Shown in pieces: positions 26,620 through 36,381 of a stretch of DNA of 64,000 nucleotides (its first letter is position 1; each line of letters begins with the position of its first letter). The position numbers and the translations under genes are program-made. Source of the DNA: Companilactobacillus zhachilii (GTDB taxonomy: Bacteria; Bacillota; Bacilli; Lactobacillales; Lactobacillaceae); contig NZ_CP031933.2 of NCBI RefSeq assembly GCF_003606365.2, forward strand, positions 1,426,001 through 1,490,000, given 5' to 3'. The notes under the pieces were generated by a model that saw nothing but the letters and a program-made list of their open reading frames with translations, was not told the origin of the DNA and did no database searches.

Positions 26620-27514
26620 TTCCTATAATTTAGAATATAACGAACCTAAGAAGGCTCGTTTAGATGCTTTTTTGAGCGAACAAATCACTGATTTGACACG
26701 TTCACAACTTCAAAAGTTTATCAAAGATGGTAATGTTTTAGTCAATAATGAACCAGTTAGTAAAACTGGTACAAAGTTGAAAACTGGCGATAAAATTTTA
26801 GTTAATGTACCTGAAGAAGAACCAATTAAAGCTGTTCCGGAAAATATTCCTATAGAGGTAGTATACGAAGATGATGACGTCATTGTCGTTAACAAGCCTC
26901 AAGGGATGGTAGTTCATCCTGCTGCTGGTCATCCGGATAAGACTTTGGTCAATGCAATTTTGTATCATTGTCAAATCAATGATGACGACGTTATTCGTCC
27001 AGGTATTGTTCATCGAATCGACAAAGATACATCAGGCCTCTTGATGATTGCTAAAAATAATTTGGCCAAACAATCGCTGATGAAGCAATTAAAGGAAAAA
27101 AGTAACCTTCGTGAATATGTAGCCATTGTCCATGGTAATTTCAAAGAAAAAACTGGTAAGATCAACGCACCTTTGGGTCGTTCGAAAGTTGATCGTAAGA
27201 AGCAGGCTGTTATTGAAGATGGTCGTCATGCGGTAACTCATTTTACTGTTTTAGAACAATTTGAAAATTATTCACTCTTAAAGTTAAAACTAGAAACTGG
27301 TCGAACACATCAAATTAGAGTTCATATGCAATACATTGGTCATCCCGTTGCGGGCGATCCTTTATACGGACCTAAGAACACCTTACCTGGTAAGGGACAA
27401 TTCTTACATGCCAAGATATTAGGTTTCGTTCATCCACGGACAAACAAATGGATGGAATTTTCGGTAGAGCCACCAAAGATATTCTTAGATACACTAGCAA
27501 AATTACGACATTGA
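26600..27514 (+). CDS. RluA/RluD-family pseudouridine synthase
   Basis: A 304 aa 23S rRNA-type pseudouridine synthase. An N-terminal S4 RNA-binding domain (RLDAFLSEQITDLTRSQLQ) is followed by the catalytic domain with the motif GIVHRIDKDTSGLLMIAKN, whose HRID Asp is the nucleophile, and RTHQIRVHMQYIGHPVAGD. The start appears to be GTG at 26600, inside lspA; no better Met, Val or Leu start exists before the S4 domain. The promoter of pyrR overlaps its stop codon. Confidence 0.92.
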   Translation: MRKIISNSYNLEYNEPKKARLDAFLSEQITDLTRSQLQKFIKDGNVLVNNEPVSKTGTKLKTGDKILVNVPEEEPIKAVPENIPIEVVYEDDDVIVVNKPQGMVVHPAAGHPDKTLVNAILYHCQINDDDVIRPGIVHRIDKDTSGLLMIAKNNLAKQSLMKQLKEKSNLREYVAIVHGNFKEKTGKINAPLGRSKVDRKKQAVIEDGRHAVTHFTVLEQFENYSLLKLKLETGRTHQIRVHMQYIGHPVAGDPLYGPKNTLPGKGQFLHAKILGFVHPRTNKWMEFSVEPPKIFLDTLAKLRH

Positions 27515-27537
27515 CAGCCGTAATCTCATGCTATAAT
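27511..27537 (+). promoter_or_regulatory. Promoter of pyrR and the CarA/CarB-like genes
   Basis: A perfect -35 TTGACA (27511-27516) and a perfect -10 TATAAT (27532-27537) with an extended TGC are spaced by 15 bp. The -35 overlaps the stop codon of the upstream gene. Transcription should begin near 27544. Confidence 0.75.
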
Positions 27538-27573
27538 CTAAAAAATAGAATTGTGTGCGATTATAAATATATT

Positions 27574-28145
<572 letters not shown>

Positions 28146-28168
28146 ATATTTTGAGGGAGTTGCTTTAA

Positions 28169-29257
28169 ATGAAACGTTATTTAATTTTAGAAGATGGAAC
28201 CGTGTTTCCTGGTGAGGGGTTTGGATCTTCTATCATTACCACAGGACAACTGGTAATATCAAATAATCGTACTGGAATTGAGCAATCCGTCACTGATCCT
28301 GATACTGAAGGTCAGATTTTAGCGTTCACAATTCCATCTGTTGGTAACTCAGGAATTAATCGTGATTTTTATGAATCTATCAATTCTCAATGCAAAGGGG
28401 TAGTAATTGGTTCTTCCAGTCTTTCAACAGTCGATGGTTCAGTCTCTTTTGAAGACTGGATCACCAGTTTGAAAATCCCTGGGATTAAAAATGTTGATGT
28501 GAGAGCTTTAGCTAAACATATTGCTGAACACGGTGAGATGAAGGCTAGTATTATGGATACTCATGATGAGCACGCTATCGATCAAATTAAAGCCTTAGTT
28601 TTACCACCTGACTTAGTAAAACGTGTTTCAACCAGACAGTCATATCCTAATCCCAATATGGGACTTAAAATAGTTATTGTTGACCTCGGTTTAAAATATT
28701 CAATTTTAAGACAATTATCGTATCGTGATTGCAACTCAATTATTGTCAACTACAATTCAACGGCTGAGGAAATTGAAAACTTGCATCCTGATGGGATCAT
28801 TTATTCAAACGGTCCAGGTAATCCAACTGATTTACCTAAAACTATTAAGACAATTCAAATTTTGCAAAAGCGCTATCCTTTATTGGGAATCGGGTTAGGT
28901 AATTTGTTGATTGCATTGGCCAATGATTGCCGCATCATCCGTCTCAAAGAACCACATCATGAATCATCATTAGCTGTCAAGGAAGTTGCCAGTGGCAAAA
29001 TTGATTTTGTTAACCACAATCATTCTTACACTTTGGATGACAAATACATTGGTGGCTCCGACTTTATTGTTACTAATGTTTGTGTAGCGGACGGCACTAT
29101 TGAGGGTATTCGGCATGAATACTTACCAATTATGTGTGTGCTCTTTGAACCCGAGGCTGCACCTGGTCCAACAGATGGTTATTATGTTTTTGATGAATTT
29201 ATTGATTTAGTAGAATCAGCTAAGAAACAAGAGGGAGTTAGAAATCAATGGAATTAG
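28169..29257 (+). CDS. CarA-like protein with a dead glutaminase site
   Basis: A 362 aa homologue of the small (glutamine-hydrolysing) subunit of carbamoyl-phosphate synthetase. The N-terminal CarA domain (YLILEDGTVFPGEGFGS) and the class I amidotransferase domain are full length. The nucleophile elbow, normally GICLGHQ, reads GIGLGNL: Cys is Gly242 and the Gln-binding His-Gln is Asn-Leu. The catalytic His of GHPEA is Glu327 (FEPEA), though the following Glu329 remains. It therefore cannot hydrolyse glutamine by the known mechanism. GAGGGAG precedes the ATG, the frame is clean, and it overlaps the next gene by 10 bp, so it looks expressed and maintained. Confidence 0.88.
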   Translation: MKRYLILEDGTVFPGEGFGSSIITTGQLVISNNRTGIEQSVTDPDTEGQILAFTIPSVGNSGINRDFYESINSQCKGVVIGSSSLSTVDGSVSFEDWITSLKIPGIKNVDVRALAKHIAEHGEMKASIMDTHDEHAIDQIKALVLPPDLVKRVSTRQSYPNPNMGLKIVIVDLGLKYSILRQLSYRDCNSIIVNYNSTAEEIENLHPDGIIYSNGPGNPTDLPKTIKTIQILQKRYPLLGIGLGNLLIALANDCRIIRLKEPHHESSLAVKEVASGKIDFVNHNHSYTLDDKYIGGSDFIVTNVCVADGTIEGIRHEYLPIMCVLFEPEAAPGPTDGYYVFDEFIDLVESAKKQEGVRNQWN

Positions 29258-31650
29258 ATGATGTACACACTATTTTAATTATCGGTCCAACTAGCAGTGA
29301 CAAAAACGTCGATCTCTCAACTGCCCTCTATGACACAGTCGATATTTTGTATCAACTAGGCTATAAGACATCAATTATTGTTGAAGACCCAACACTTTTA
29401 TTATCTTCAGGTATTTTTTATGACAAAACGATTGTTGAAAAGGTGACTGGAGACAATGTTTTAAAATTTGTTCAAAAGTATCATCCTGATGCTATTTTAC
29501 CTACCGTTGGAGATCGAAATGCTTTAGGAATTGTTTCAAGTTTAAATGGAAAAATTGGTAGCACAAAAGTTTTAGGTGCTACTTTTTCTGCGTCCTTAGC
29601 AACATTTAAACGGGAATTATTCATTAAGAAGTTAACTAAGGCTAACTTACCAGTTATAAAATTTATTTCGTCTGACGATGAAAAGGAAATATATAGTTTT
29701 ATTCGCTCAATTGGCTTTCCTATTATTGCTAGAAGACGTTATTCTAACCGCCATTCGAGTGGTTGGACTAATATCAACAACTTATTTGAACTAGATAACT
29801 TTATGGCGATGGAAGATGTTTCGGATACAAAGATTGAAATTGAACGGAGTATTCGCGGATTCAGTGAGTATTCCTTTACCATTTTACGTGATCGATATGA
29901 CAATTCTTCTTTAATTGGAACGATTGAAGATATCGAGCCTATTGGTATTCATCACTTAGACTCTAATCTAATTTCACCGGCAATTTCTTTGAACGACTCG
30001 AAATTGCAGCGTTTACGGAATTATTCGATCAAGCTTGCCCGAGCCTTTAATATTGTTGGTATTTGTACGGTTCATTTTGCATATAACCATACGACTAAGG
30101 AATCTTATATTACTGAATTCATTCCTCGTTTGAGTGAAGAAACAAAGTTTTTGGAGTATGCCACAAGTTATCCGATTGCAACCGCAGTGGTTGAACTTTG
30201 TTTGGGTTACCACCTAGATAAGTTACAGCTAGATGCTGGGAACAACTTTAATGGTGCAACGGAACCATTTGTAGATCATTTAACTTCTCGTTTTCCTCAA
30301 TGGAAGACCCCTGGTCAAAAATACTTAGGACCAAGTAAGACTTCTGACTCGAGTATTGTTGTTAATGGCTTTAGTTTGGAAGAAGTCTTGAACAAGGGTG
30401 CTTTAAACGATAAATTGAACAATAATTTTGACCGTTACAATGAATTACGTAAATTAGATGATGATGAACTATTTGAAAAAATTATTCATCCTACTAATTG
30501 GTTACTTGACGTCTTATCAGAAGCTTTACGTCGGAATTTTGAAATGCCAGTGCTTTCTGAAATTACCGGGGTCAATTTGCCATATCTAACCGCGCTCCAA
30601 AACATCATCAACAACAGCCTGATAATTCGTGAAGGTGAGATTGATGGCAAAAATGTTGAACGAATGGTTGAGATGGGGGTTAAAGGCGTTGGTCACAGCA
30701 AATTACTTCTCGACAGTCCTGATATTGTGACAAAAACAGTTGTTAAGAATAAACGTGCCGTCTCAGTCGCTAATAATGAGTATATCAACCATAATTACTT
30801 TGTAACGAGTGGAATTAGTGATGAACTAGAGTTGAGTGATAAAAAGAAAATCATCGTTAGAACGCCAATTATTACGTCTAAGACAGATATCATGATTCGC
30901 CAGTTTGTTTTATTCCAATTAGCAAAATCGATTGATCAAAATGGCTTGGAGCCAATCATTATTGGTCGTGAACCATGGAATGCCCCTTTATCAATGCGGA
31001 GAAAAGTAGTTGAGATCGACGACCCCCACATGGAGATGAAGAGTTTAGACTTGATTAAGCGAGATAATGTTTTAAACGTGATCGATTTGTCAAAGAATTT
31101 AGTTGATACGCAAGATGACCAAGTCTTTCAATTCAGTGCGCAAGAGATTAAGAATATCGACTTGAAAGGTGATACGACTTTACGCGTTATGGTTGTTAGT
31201 GATGGTGAAAATTATTTGGCTCCATCAGTTATTTATCGAGCTAAACGTGATAATCACCTTTACGAAATTAGTTCAGTCAATGCCTTTCTAACACCTGAAG
31301 ATCGAGTCGAGATTGCTAAGCTGATTACGTTGGAATTAGAAGATGACAAGGAAGTTGATATCTTTAACTTTGAACTGGTCAAGAGTAATGATCATTGGCT
31401 TGTAACAAAGAAGTATCGGGGGATGACCGATGATATTATCCGTCATGAATTAGCTAGCTCGGTTCATGTGATCGATACTTTAGTTAAGCTATTACTAGGG
31501 AACAAAATTGGAGCTAATTTAACTTTAGAAAAAGTTTTTGATAACTTTGATGATAAATATTTACTTACGATTGATGACAAACGTTATAAACTATTAGATC
31601 AAGATGAAACAGCTAATAAATTAAACGAGCTGCGTCAAAAAGAAAATTAA
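29248..31650 (+). CDS. Shortened, degenerate CarB-like protein
   Basis: An 800 aa protein, against about 1060-1070 aa for CarB. The first 390 residues follow the first synthetase half collinearly: ERSIRGFSEYSFTILRD for the usual E-S-x-x-GWKEYE segment, YITEFIPRLSEETK for IEMNPRVSRSS, and ATSYPIATAVVELCLGYHLD for [20 protein letters not shown]. The Asn of E-x-N-P-R is Ile292, the glycine-rich ATP loop after GFPII is lost (ARRRYSNRHSSG), and the N-terminal GPxxIGQ signature is gone. The second half is even more diverged and shorter, and the allosteric MGS-like end is missing. Carbamoyl phosphate synthesis is very unlikely. Confidence 0.82.
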   Translation: MELDDVHTILIIGPTSSDKNVDLSTALYDTVDILYQLGYKTSIIVEDPTLLLSSGIFYDKTIVEKVTGDNVLKFVQKYHPDAILPTVGDRNALGIVSSLNGKIGSTKVLGATFSASLATFKRELFIKKLTKANLPVIKFISSDDEKEIYSFIRSIGFPIIARRRYSNRHSSGWTNINNLFELDNFMAMEDVSDTKIEIERSIRGFSEYSFTILRDRYDNSSLIGTIEDIEPIGIHHLDSNLISPAISLNDSKLQRLRNYSIKLARAFNIVGICTVHFAYNHTTKESYITEFIPRLSEETKFLEYATSYPIATAVVELCLGYHLDKLQLDAGNNFNGATEPFVDHLTSRFPQWKTPGQKYLGPSKTSDSSIVVNGFSLEEVLNKGALNDKLNNNFDRYNELRKLDDDELFEKIIHPTNWLLDVLSEALRRNFEMPVLSEITGVNLPYLTALQNIINNSLIIREGEIDGKNVERMVEMGVKGVGHSKLLLDSPDIVTKTVVKNKRAVSVANNEYINHNYFVTSGISDELELSDKKKIIVRTPIITSKTDIMIRQFVLFQLAKSIDQNGLEPIIIGREPWNAPLSMRRKVVEIDDPHMEMKSLDLIKRDNVLNVIDLSKNLVDTQDDQVFQFSAQEIKNIDLKGDTTLRVMVVSDGENYLAPSVIYRAKRDNHLYEISSVNAFLTPEDRVEIAKLITLELEDDKEVDIFNFELVKSNDHWLVTKKYRGMTDDIIRHELASSVHVIDTLVKLLLGNKIGANLTLEKVFDNFDDKYLLTIDDKRYKLLDQDETANKLNELRQKEN

Positions 31651-31667
31651 AAAGAGTTTGTAATAGA

Positions 31668-31718
31668 ACAAATGACTCCAGCAATCCAAAATTGGATGAC
31701 TGGAGTCATTTGTTTTAT
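31668..31718. terminator. Terminator between the CarB-like gene and rqcH
   Basis: The 11-bp arms AATGACTCCAG and CTGGAGTCATT, with inner AATCC/GGAT pairing, are followed by TTGTTTTATT. It lies between the convergent genes and could serve both. Confidence 0.8.
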
Positions 31719-31740
31719 TGCTCGAAAATTGAGTGTTATT

Positions 31741-33402
31741 TTATTGCTCTTTCAAGTCAGCGACAAGTTTGCGGTCAGGATCAACAAGGACTGTCTTTTG
31801 ACCTTCAAAGATAACGAAGCCCGGTTTAGCACCATTAGGTTTTCTAATATGCTTGATTTGTACATAATCAACCGGAACTTTACTGGAGTCACGAGCTTTA
31901 GAGTAGTAAGCAGCAATCGTGGCCGCTTGCGTAATTGATGTTTCATCTGGATCACTCGTCTTTAAGATAACATGAGAACCGGGGATGTCCTTAACATGGA
32001 ACCAATAATGATTCTTTTGCGAAAGCTTCATCGTTAATTGGTCATTTTCCAAGTTATTCTTTCCGACAACAATTTCAACGCCGGTAGTAGTCTTAAAGTC
32101 TTCACCGAGCTTCTTTTTGCGTTTTTTACGAGCATTCTTACGCTTCTTCTTGATATAACCTGAATCAATTAACTCATCAACAATACCGTCGACATCTTCA
32201 ATATCCACGTATTCTAATGATGCTAAAACAGATTCTAAGTAATTAACTTCGTTAGTTGTGATTTCCAATTGTTCCTTAATGTGGGGAATTGAATTTTGCA
32301 ACTTACGATATTTCTTGTAATAGCTTTGAGCGTTCAATGAAGGCGAGTATTCAGGATTTAACTTGATAGTTACGTCTTCATTATTGTAATAGTTCGTTAG
32401 TGTGATGGAACTTGACCCATGTTGAATCTTAGACATATAAGTCGTCAGTAATTCACCATAAAGGTTGTATTTATTCATTACGTCCGTCGCAGCTAATTGC
32501 TTATTGAGCTTCTTAACTTTTGACTTATCTTTCTTCAAAATAATTCCCAGACGGTGCGTAATACTCTTAGTTTGTTGTTCAATTCGATCTAAACGGGCTT
32601 TATCAAGATAATAGTTATCTAGTAAGTCACTGAGGGATGGATATTCACTAACTTCAGTCGTGGTATTACTAAAAGCAATCGGGAAGAAGCCTAGTTTATG
32701 TTTATTGTTATTAGCAGTATTAGGATGAATTTCATTTTGATAGCGATTTAAGAAATCGTCTAATGAATTTCCTTTGGCAATAGTTTGTTCCAACTCAGCT
32801 GAAGTGTCTAAGCCAATACCTTCGAATTTTTTACGAATATCGGCGGCAGACATTTCTGAAAGATTTTCTGCTTTCGTTGAAAATGGATTTATTTTATTTT
32901 GTGCAGGCGGTAATTTATAATCATCACCTGGTAGCAAACCACGAAAACTATTATTTTCCGGTGAAACACGTTTGATCAAGTCAATTATCTTACCGGTTTC
33001 CTTATTGATTAGGAAGATATTACTATGGCGGGCCATAATTTCAATAATCAAAGTATAGCCGTGAATATCTCCTAGTTCATTTTTGGCCGAGAGGTCGATT
33101 AAAACTACTCGATCATTGTTTAATTGGCGAAAATCTTCAACGATGGCACTTGTAATATATTTACGTAGTGACATAACAAACGTTGATGGTTTGGCAGGGT
33201 TAGCAAATGGTTGATTTGTGATTTGCACCCTGGCATATGAGGGATGAGCCGATAATAGTAACTGACGGTTCTTACGATTACTTCTAACCGTCAGAATCAA
33301 TTCGTTGGCGAATGGTTGTTGAATTTTACTAATACGTCCACCGCGAAGATTCTGATTTAATTCGTTTACCATAGCATGGGTAAACATTCCATCAAAAGAC
33401 AT
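31741..33402 (-). CDS. rqcH: RqcH (NFACT/FbpA family) ribosome quality control protein
   Basis: A 553 aa NFACT protein. By homology with B. subtilis RqcH it binds stalled 50S subunits and recruits tRNA-Ala to add C-terminal Ala tails. The NFACT-N domain starts MSFDGMFTHAMVNELNQNLRGGRI. A central coiled coil with helix-hairpin-helix region covers about residues 200-420, with a very basic KKRKNARKKRKKKLG patch. The C-terminal NFACT-R domain has GKNNLENDQLTMKLS, then HYWFHVKDIPGSHVIL. Older annotations call it a fibronectin-binding protein. Confidence 0.93.
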   Translation of the reverse strand: MSFDGMFTHAMVNELNQNLRGGRISKIQQPFANELILTVRSNRKNRQLLLSAHPSYARVQITNQPFANPAKPSTFVMSLRKYITSAIVEDFRQLNNDRVVLIDLSAKNELGDIHGYTLIIEIMARHSNIFLINKETGKIIDLIKRVSPENNSFRGLLPGDDYKLPPAQNKINPFSTKAENLSEMSAADIRKKFEGIGLDTSAELEQTIAKGNSLDDFLNRYQNEIHPNTANNNKHKLGFFPIAFSNTTTEVSEYPSLSDLLDNYYLDKARLDRIEQQTKSITHRLGIILKKDKSKVKKLNKQLAATDVMNKYNLYGELLTTYMSKIQHGSSSITLTNYYNNEDVTIKLNPEYSPSLNAQSYYKKYRKLQNSIPHIKEQLEITTNEVNYLESVLASLEYVDIEDVDGIVDELIDSGYIKKKRKNARKKRKKKLGEDFKTTTGVEIVVGKNNLENDQLTMKLSQKNHYWFHVKDIPGSHVILKTSDPDETSITQAATIAAYYSKARDSSKVPVDYVQIKHIRKPNGAKPGFVIFEGQKTVLVDPDRKLVADLKEQ

Positions 33403-33478
33403 ATTTTACTTCCTTTCTTAAATTACACGATAATTTCTGAAACTTTTAATATGTAACAAATATAAAATTGCGTGAATA

Positions 33479-33487
33479 TGATATAAT
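33479..33487 (+). promoter_or_regulatory. Extended -10 box upstream of the degV gene
   Basis: TGATATAAT gives a perfect TATAAT with an upstream TG, about 52 bp before the ATG of the degV-family gene. No convincing -35 is seen, as usual for extended -10 promoters. Confidence 0.5.
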
Positions 33488-33538
33488 CTAATGGTTATAC
33501 AATCATTATACGTAACTGAACAAGGAATTGATAAATTT

Positions 33539-34405
33539 ATGAAAATAGCCATTGTAACAGATAGTACATCTTATTTGCCACAAGAAACAGTCGATAAATA
33601 TAATATAACAGTTGTGCCAATAGAGGTAGTATTTAATACTAAAACATATCGTGAAGATATTGATATTACAACATCAGAGTTTTATGATATGCTTCAAAAA
33701 TCACCAGAGTTACCTTCAACAGCACAGCCTTCGATTGGTGCGATGATGAAGATATACGATAAATTGGCTAAAGAAGGCTATGATACCGTAATTTCAATTC
33801 ATTTAGCAAGTACCATTTCAGGTTTTGTAAATAATCTTAAAACGGCTGCACAAACAATCGACAATATAAACGTCGTTGTTTATGACTCTCACATTACAGT
33901 TCGTTTAATGGGTTATTTAGCTCAAGAAGCTGCTCGCATGGCACAACAAGATAAATCAGTAGACGAAATTATTGACCGCCTGGATGCATTACGTTCCTCG
34001 ATTGGTGAATCTTTCGTTGTTGATGATTTAAAAAACTTAGTTAAAGGCGGACGCCTATCAAATACATCTGCTGTCATTGGTACAGTTTTGAATATTAAGC
34101 CTTTACTTGAGTTTGATGATGAATCACATAAAATTGTAGCATACGACAAAGTTCGTTCAATGAAAAAGGCCAAATTAAAAGCCGAAGAAAAACTAAATGC
34201 AGCCATAGACGCAAGTCCATATCCATTACGCTTGTTAGTCTTGGATGCTGACGACCCAGAATCAGGAGACCGTTGGGCTCAAGAAGTTCATGAAAGATAT
34301 CCTGAAATGACTTTGGATCGATCATATTTTGGCCCTGTTATTGGTACTCATTTAGGTAAAGGTGCTTTGGCACTGGCCTGGATTCGTGATTTCGATAAAT
34401 CGTAA
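33539..34405 (+). CDS. DegV-family fatty-acid-binding protein
   Basis: A 288 aa DegV protein. The N-terminal KIAIVTDSTSYLPQETVDKY contains the fatty-acid-binding T-S pair; then ISIHLASTISGFVNNLK, GRLSNTSAVIGTVLNIKPLL and a C-terminal GTHLGKGALALAW. Such proteins (FakB-like) present fatty acids to the kinase FakA for phospholipid synthesis; FakA is not in this window. The ATG at 33539 gives the standard N-terminus, with AAGGA about 12 bp upstream. The longer open frame from 33491 runs through the promoter. Confidence 0.92.
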   Translation: MKIAIVTDSTSYLPQETVDKYNITVVPIEVVFNTKTYREDIDITTSEFYDMLQKSPELPSTAQPSIGAMMKIYDKLAKEGYDTVISIHLASTISGFVNNLKTAAQTIDNINVVVYDSHITVRLMGYLAQEAARMAQQDKSVDEIIDRLDALRSSIGESFVVDDLKNLVKGGRLSNTSAVIGTVLNIKPLLEFDDESHKIVAYDKVRSMKKAKLKAEEKLNAAIDASPYPLRLLVLDADDPESGDRWAQEVHERYPEMTLDRSYFGPVIGTHLGKGALALAWIRDFDKS

Positions 34406-34420
34406 AGAAATTATTTATAA

Positions 34421-34465
34421 CAATACTCGAAAGCAGGACAAGACATGTTCAGCTTTCGAGTATTG
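34421..34465. repeat. Perfect 14-bp inverted repeat after degV
   Basis: CAATACTCGAAAGC (34421-34434) and its exact complement (34452-34465) flank a 17-nt loop. No T-tract follows; the terminator hairpin begins 2 bp later. Confidence 0.75.
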
Positions 34466-34467
34466 AG

Positions 34468-34516
34468 GCAAATGGCCTAGTAATCCGATTTTGGATTGCT
34501 AGGCCATTTGTTTTTT
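34468..34516 (+). terminator. Rho-independent terminator after degV
   Basis: CAAATGGCCTAG pairs with CTAGGCCATTTG, extended inward by AATCC/GGATT, and is followed by six T. Confidence 0.9.
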
Positions 34517-34679
34517 AAGCGGGGAAAACTAAGCTTTGTTTCATGTTTAAAGATAATAATAGCTTTATAGTTCTTTCTCAACTTTGGTTATATAAGCGAA
34601 TATAAAAAGGGTTAGATATTTTTTCTTGGCATAACATTATTAGTTATTTACGTCATATAAAAAAATAACAAATGTATTA

Positions 34680-34851
34680 GTCTCTGGGTGCAAGAAATAT
34701 TGGCTGCAGTGCAAGTGGCGTTATGGCTTTAGCCATTACACCACGGGACGAGTTTTGAAATTCGCGTACTTTGCGAAGTTCAAAATCGAGACCTGAGACC
34801 TTGGCTCAGGTCGGTCCCCACAGCGCCAATATTTCTTGTACCCAGAGACGG
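34680..34851 (+). repeat. Structured intergenic repeat, copy 4
   Basis: The closing stem is GTCTCTGGG with CCCAGAGAC, continued by CAAGAAATATTGGC with GCCAATATTTCTTG. This is a different stem sequence from the other copies but is still paired. The first hairpin has ATGGC/GCCAT, the third GACCTGAG/CTCAGGTC. The conserved segments CACCACGGGACGA and GGTCCCCACAG are present. The flanking arms differ from copies 1, 2 and 5; a weak inverted pair (AACTTTGGTTA near 34580 and TTAACCAAGTT near 34857) may mark the element ends. Confidence 0.85.
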
Positions 34852-35085
34852 CAATTAACCAAGTTCTATCGTGAAGAGATATTGCCAATATGACTGATTT
34901 TACAGTACCAGTGTAAAAATCTATTCCAAACTCCGCAAAAGAAAGTTATAATTTTGGTAGTGGAATGTTTCCTTAATTTACCGAAATAATATAAAATGAT
35001 TATTATAAATAGTTCTTTATTAATACATCCATTGAGTTAAAATATACGTAATTATTATTTTCACATCGAAAAGGGGAGTAGTATC

Positions 35086-36330
35086 ATGTTTTCTAAAACT
35101 AAGAGAGCAGCTATCTTAGTAGCTGCAAGTGCACTTCTTGCTACCAGTTTAGGCGGAAATATTGTTTTTGCTGATACAACTGCAAGCGCCAACACTAATA
35201 CTTCAACGGTAACAACGACAAATAATGCGAGTGATTCTGATATCACCACCGCAACAAACGACAGTGTCGACCCCAATAAGACGGTGAATCCTTCTACTTC
35301 ATCTGACAACAGTTCCAATGACACAGCTAATACTGCCGTAACACAGGCCAGTTATAAGAATATTGATGTTGCTTCAGTTAAAATGGCAATGTTATCAGAG
35401 TTAAATCGTCTTCGAGCTCAAAATGGTTTGCAAGCATTAACATCAGTTGGTGTTTTAAATAACTATGCTCAAATTAGAACTGACTCATTCATCAGTACTG
35501 GTGGCGTTGATAACCATGCTGGCTGGAATTCAGCAAATATGGCTCCATATAACCTAACAGCTGAAGAGAATATCGCTCAAATGCCATTTTCAATGATTGG
35601 ATCAACTGACCCAACTGTAATTGCTCAAAAGATTACACATGAATTTTATAGTGAACTATATGATTCAGAACCTAACTTTGGCCATCGTAAGAATATGCTA
35701 AACCCATATATCAATTACGTTGGTATTGGTTTGAGTATTAGCAATAATGGTATGGTTTATTTCTCACAAGAAATGGGGAATGACCAAGCTTCATATAGTA
35801 AATATGATCCAAGCGATGTTTATGCATATTTCTTAACTAACAATAATGATTATGCTAACGTTTCAAAGTACGATATTGCTGATGCTTCTAAGACAAATGC
35901 CGATTATGCAAGTCGAGATAACTATGTAACTGCTGATCTTCGTGGTGGGGTTTCAACAAAGAATGCAATCACACCACTTTATGACCGCTATGGTAATAAA
36001 CGAACGGATTTAGCTCTATCACCAAACAGTGATTGGATCTCCGATATGATTGCAGTTATCAATGGTAACTATTTCTACCACGTAAGTACGAACGGCTTTG
36101 TTTCAGCAAATGATGCTTTACCATGGGCTTCATTCTTAGCCGGAGCTAGTGTTACAGCTACTACTGAGGCAAGAATCTATGATAATAATGGTCACTATAC
36201 TGGTCAAACAGTCAGCCCTAATAGTAAATGGATCGTTGATAGACGTGCCGTTAATCCATTAACTGGAGTTAAAATGTACCGTATTAGTACTAACGCTTGG
36301 ATTCAACAAAACCAATTAGTTCAAAATTAA
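35086..36330 (+). CDS. Secreted CAP-domain protein with two C-terminal SLAP-like repeats
   Basis: A 414 aa surface protein. A signal peptide covers residues 1-29 (cleavage after IVFA). A Thr/Ser/Asn-rich linker runs to about residue 90. A CAP/SCP domain follows at about 95-245 (LSELNRLRAQNGLQAL; AEENIAQ; FGHRKNMLNPYINYVGIG). Two SLAP-type wall-binding repeats close the protein, ITPLYDRYGNKRTDLALSPN near 285 and ARIYDNNGHYTGQTVSPNSK near 362; both carry the motif where an adjacent pair of residues precedes STN. It probably attaches non-covalently to the wall. The CAP role is unknown. AAGGGGAG precedes the ATG. Confidence 0.88.
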   Translation: MFSKTKRAAILVAASALLATSLGGNIVFADTTASANTNTSTVTTTNNASDSDITTATNDSVDPNKTVNPSTSSDNSSNDTANTAVTQASYKNIDVASVKMAMLSELNRLRAQNGLQALTSVGVLNNYAQIRTDSFISTGGVDNHAGWNSANMAPYNLTAEENIAQMPFSMIGSTDPTVIAQKITHEFYSELYDSEPNFGHRKNMLNPYINYVGIGLSISNNGMVYFSQEMGNDQASYSKYDPSDVYAYFLTNNNDYANVSKYDIADASKTNADYASRDNYVTADLRGGVSTKNAITPLYDRYGNKRTDLALSPNSDWISDMIAVINGNYFYHVSTNGFVSANDALPWASFLAGASVTATTEARIYDNNGHYTGQTVSPNSKWIVDRRAVNPLTGVKMYRISTNAWIQQNQLVQN

Positions 36331-36342
36331 TCCGTTAAATAT

Positions 36343-36381
36343 AAATAAGCCTTCTCTCTGAAAGAGACGGCTTATTTTTTT
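36343..36381. terminator. Terminator between the CAP gene and the recombinase gene
   Basis: AAATAAGCC and TCTCT pair with AGAGA and GGCTTATTT around a short loop, followed by seven T. The A-rich left side allows bidirectional use between the convergent genes. Confidence 0.85.

Noticed and set aside
28169..29257. Functional glutamine-dependent carA
   Set aside because: The nucleophile Cys and catalytic His are substituted, so I did not assign the carA symbol despite the full-length match.
31672..31938. 88-codon plus-strand frame over the terminator and rqcH 3' end
   Set aside because: It starts in the terminator hairpin and is antisense to the conserved NFACT-R domain.
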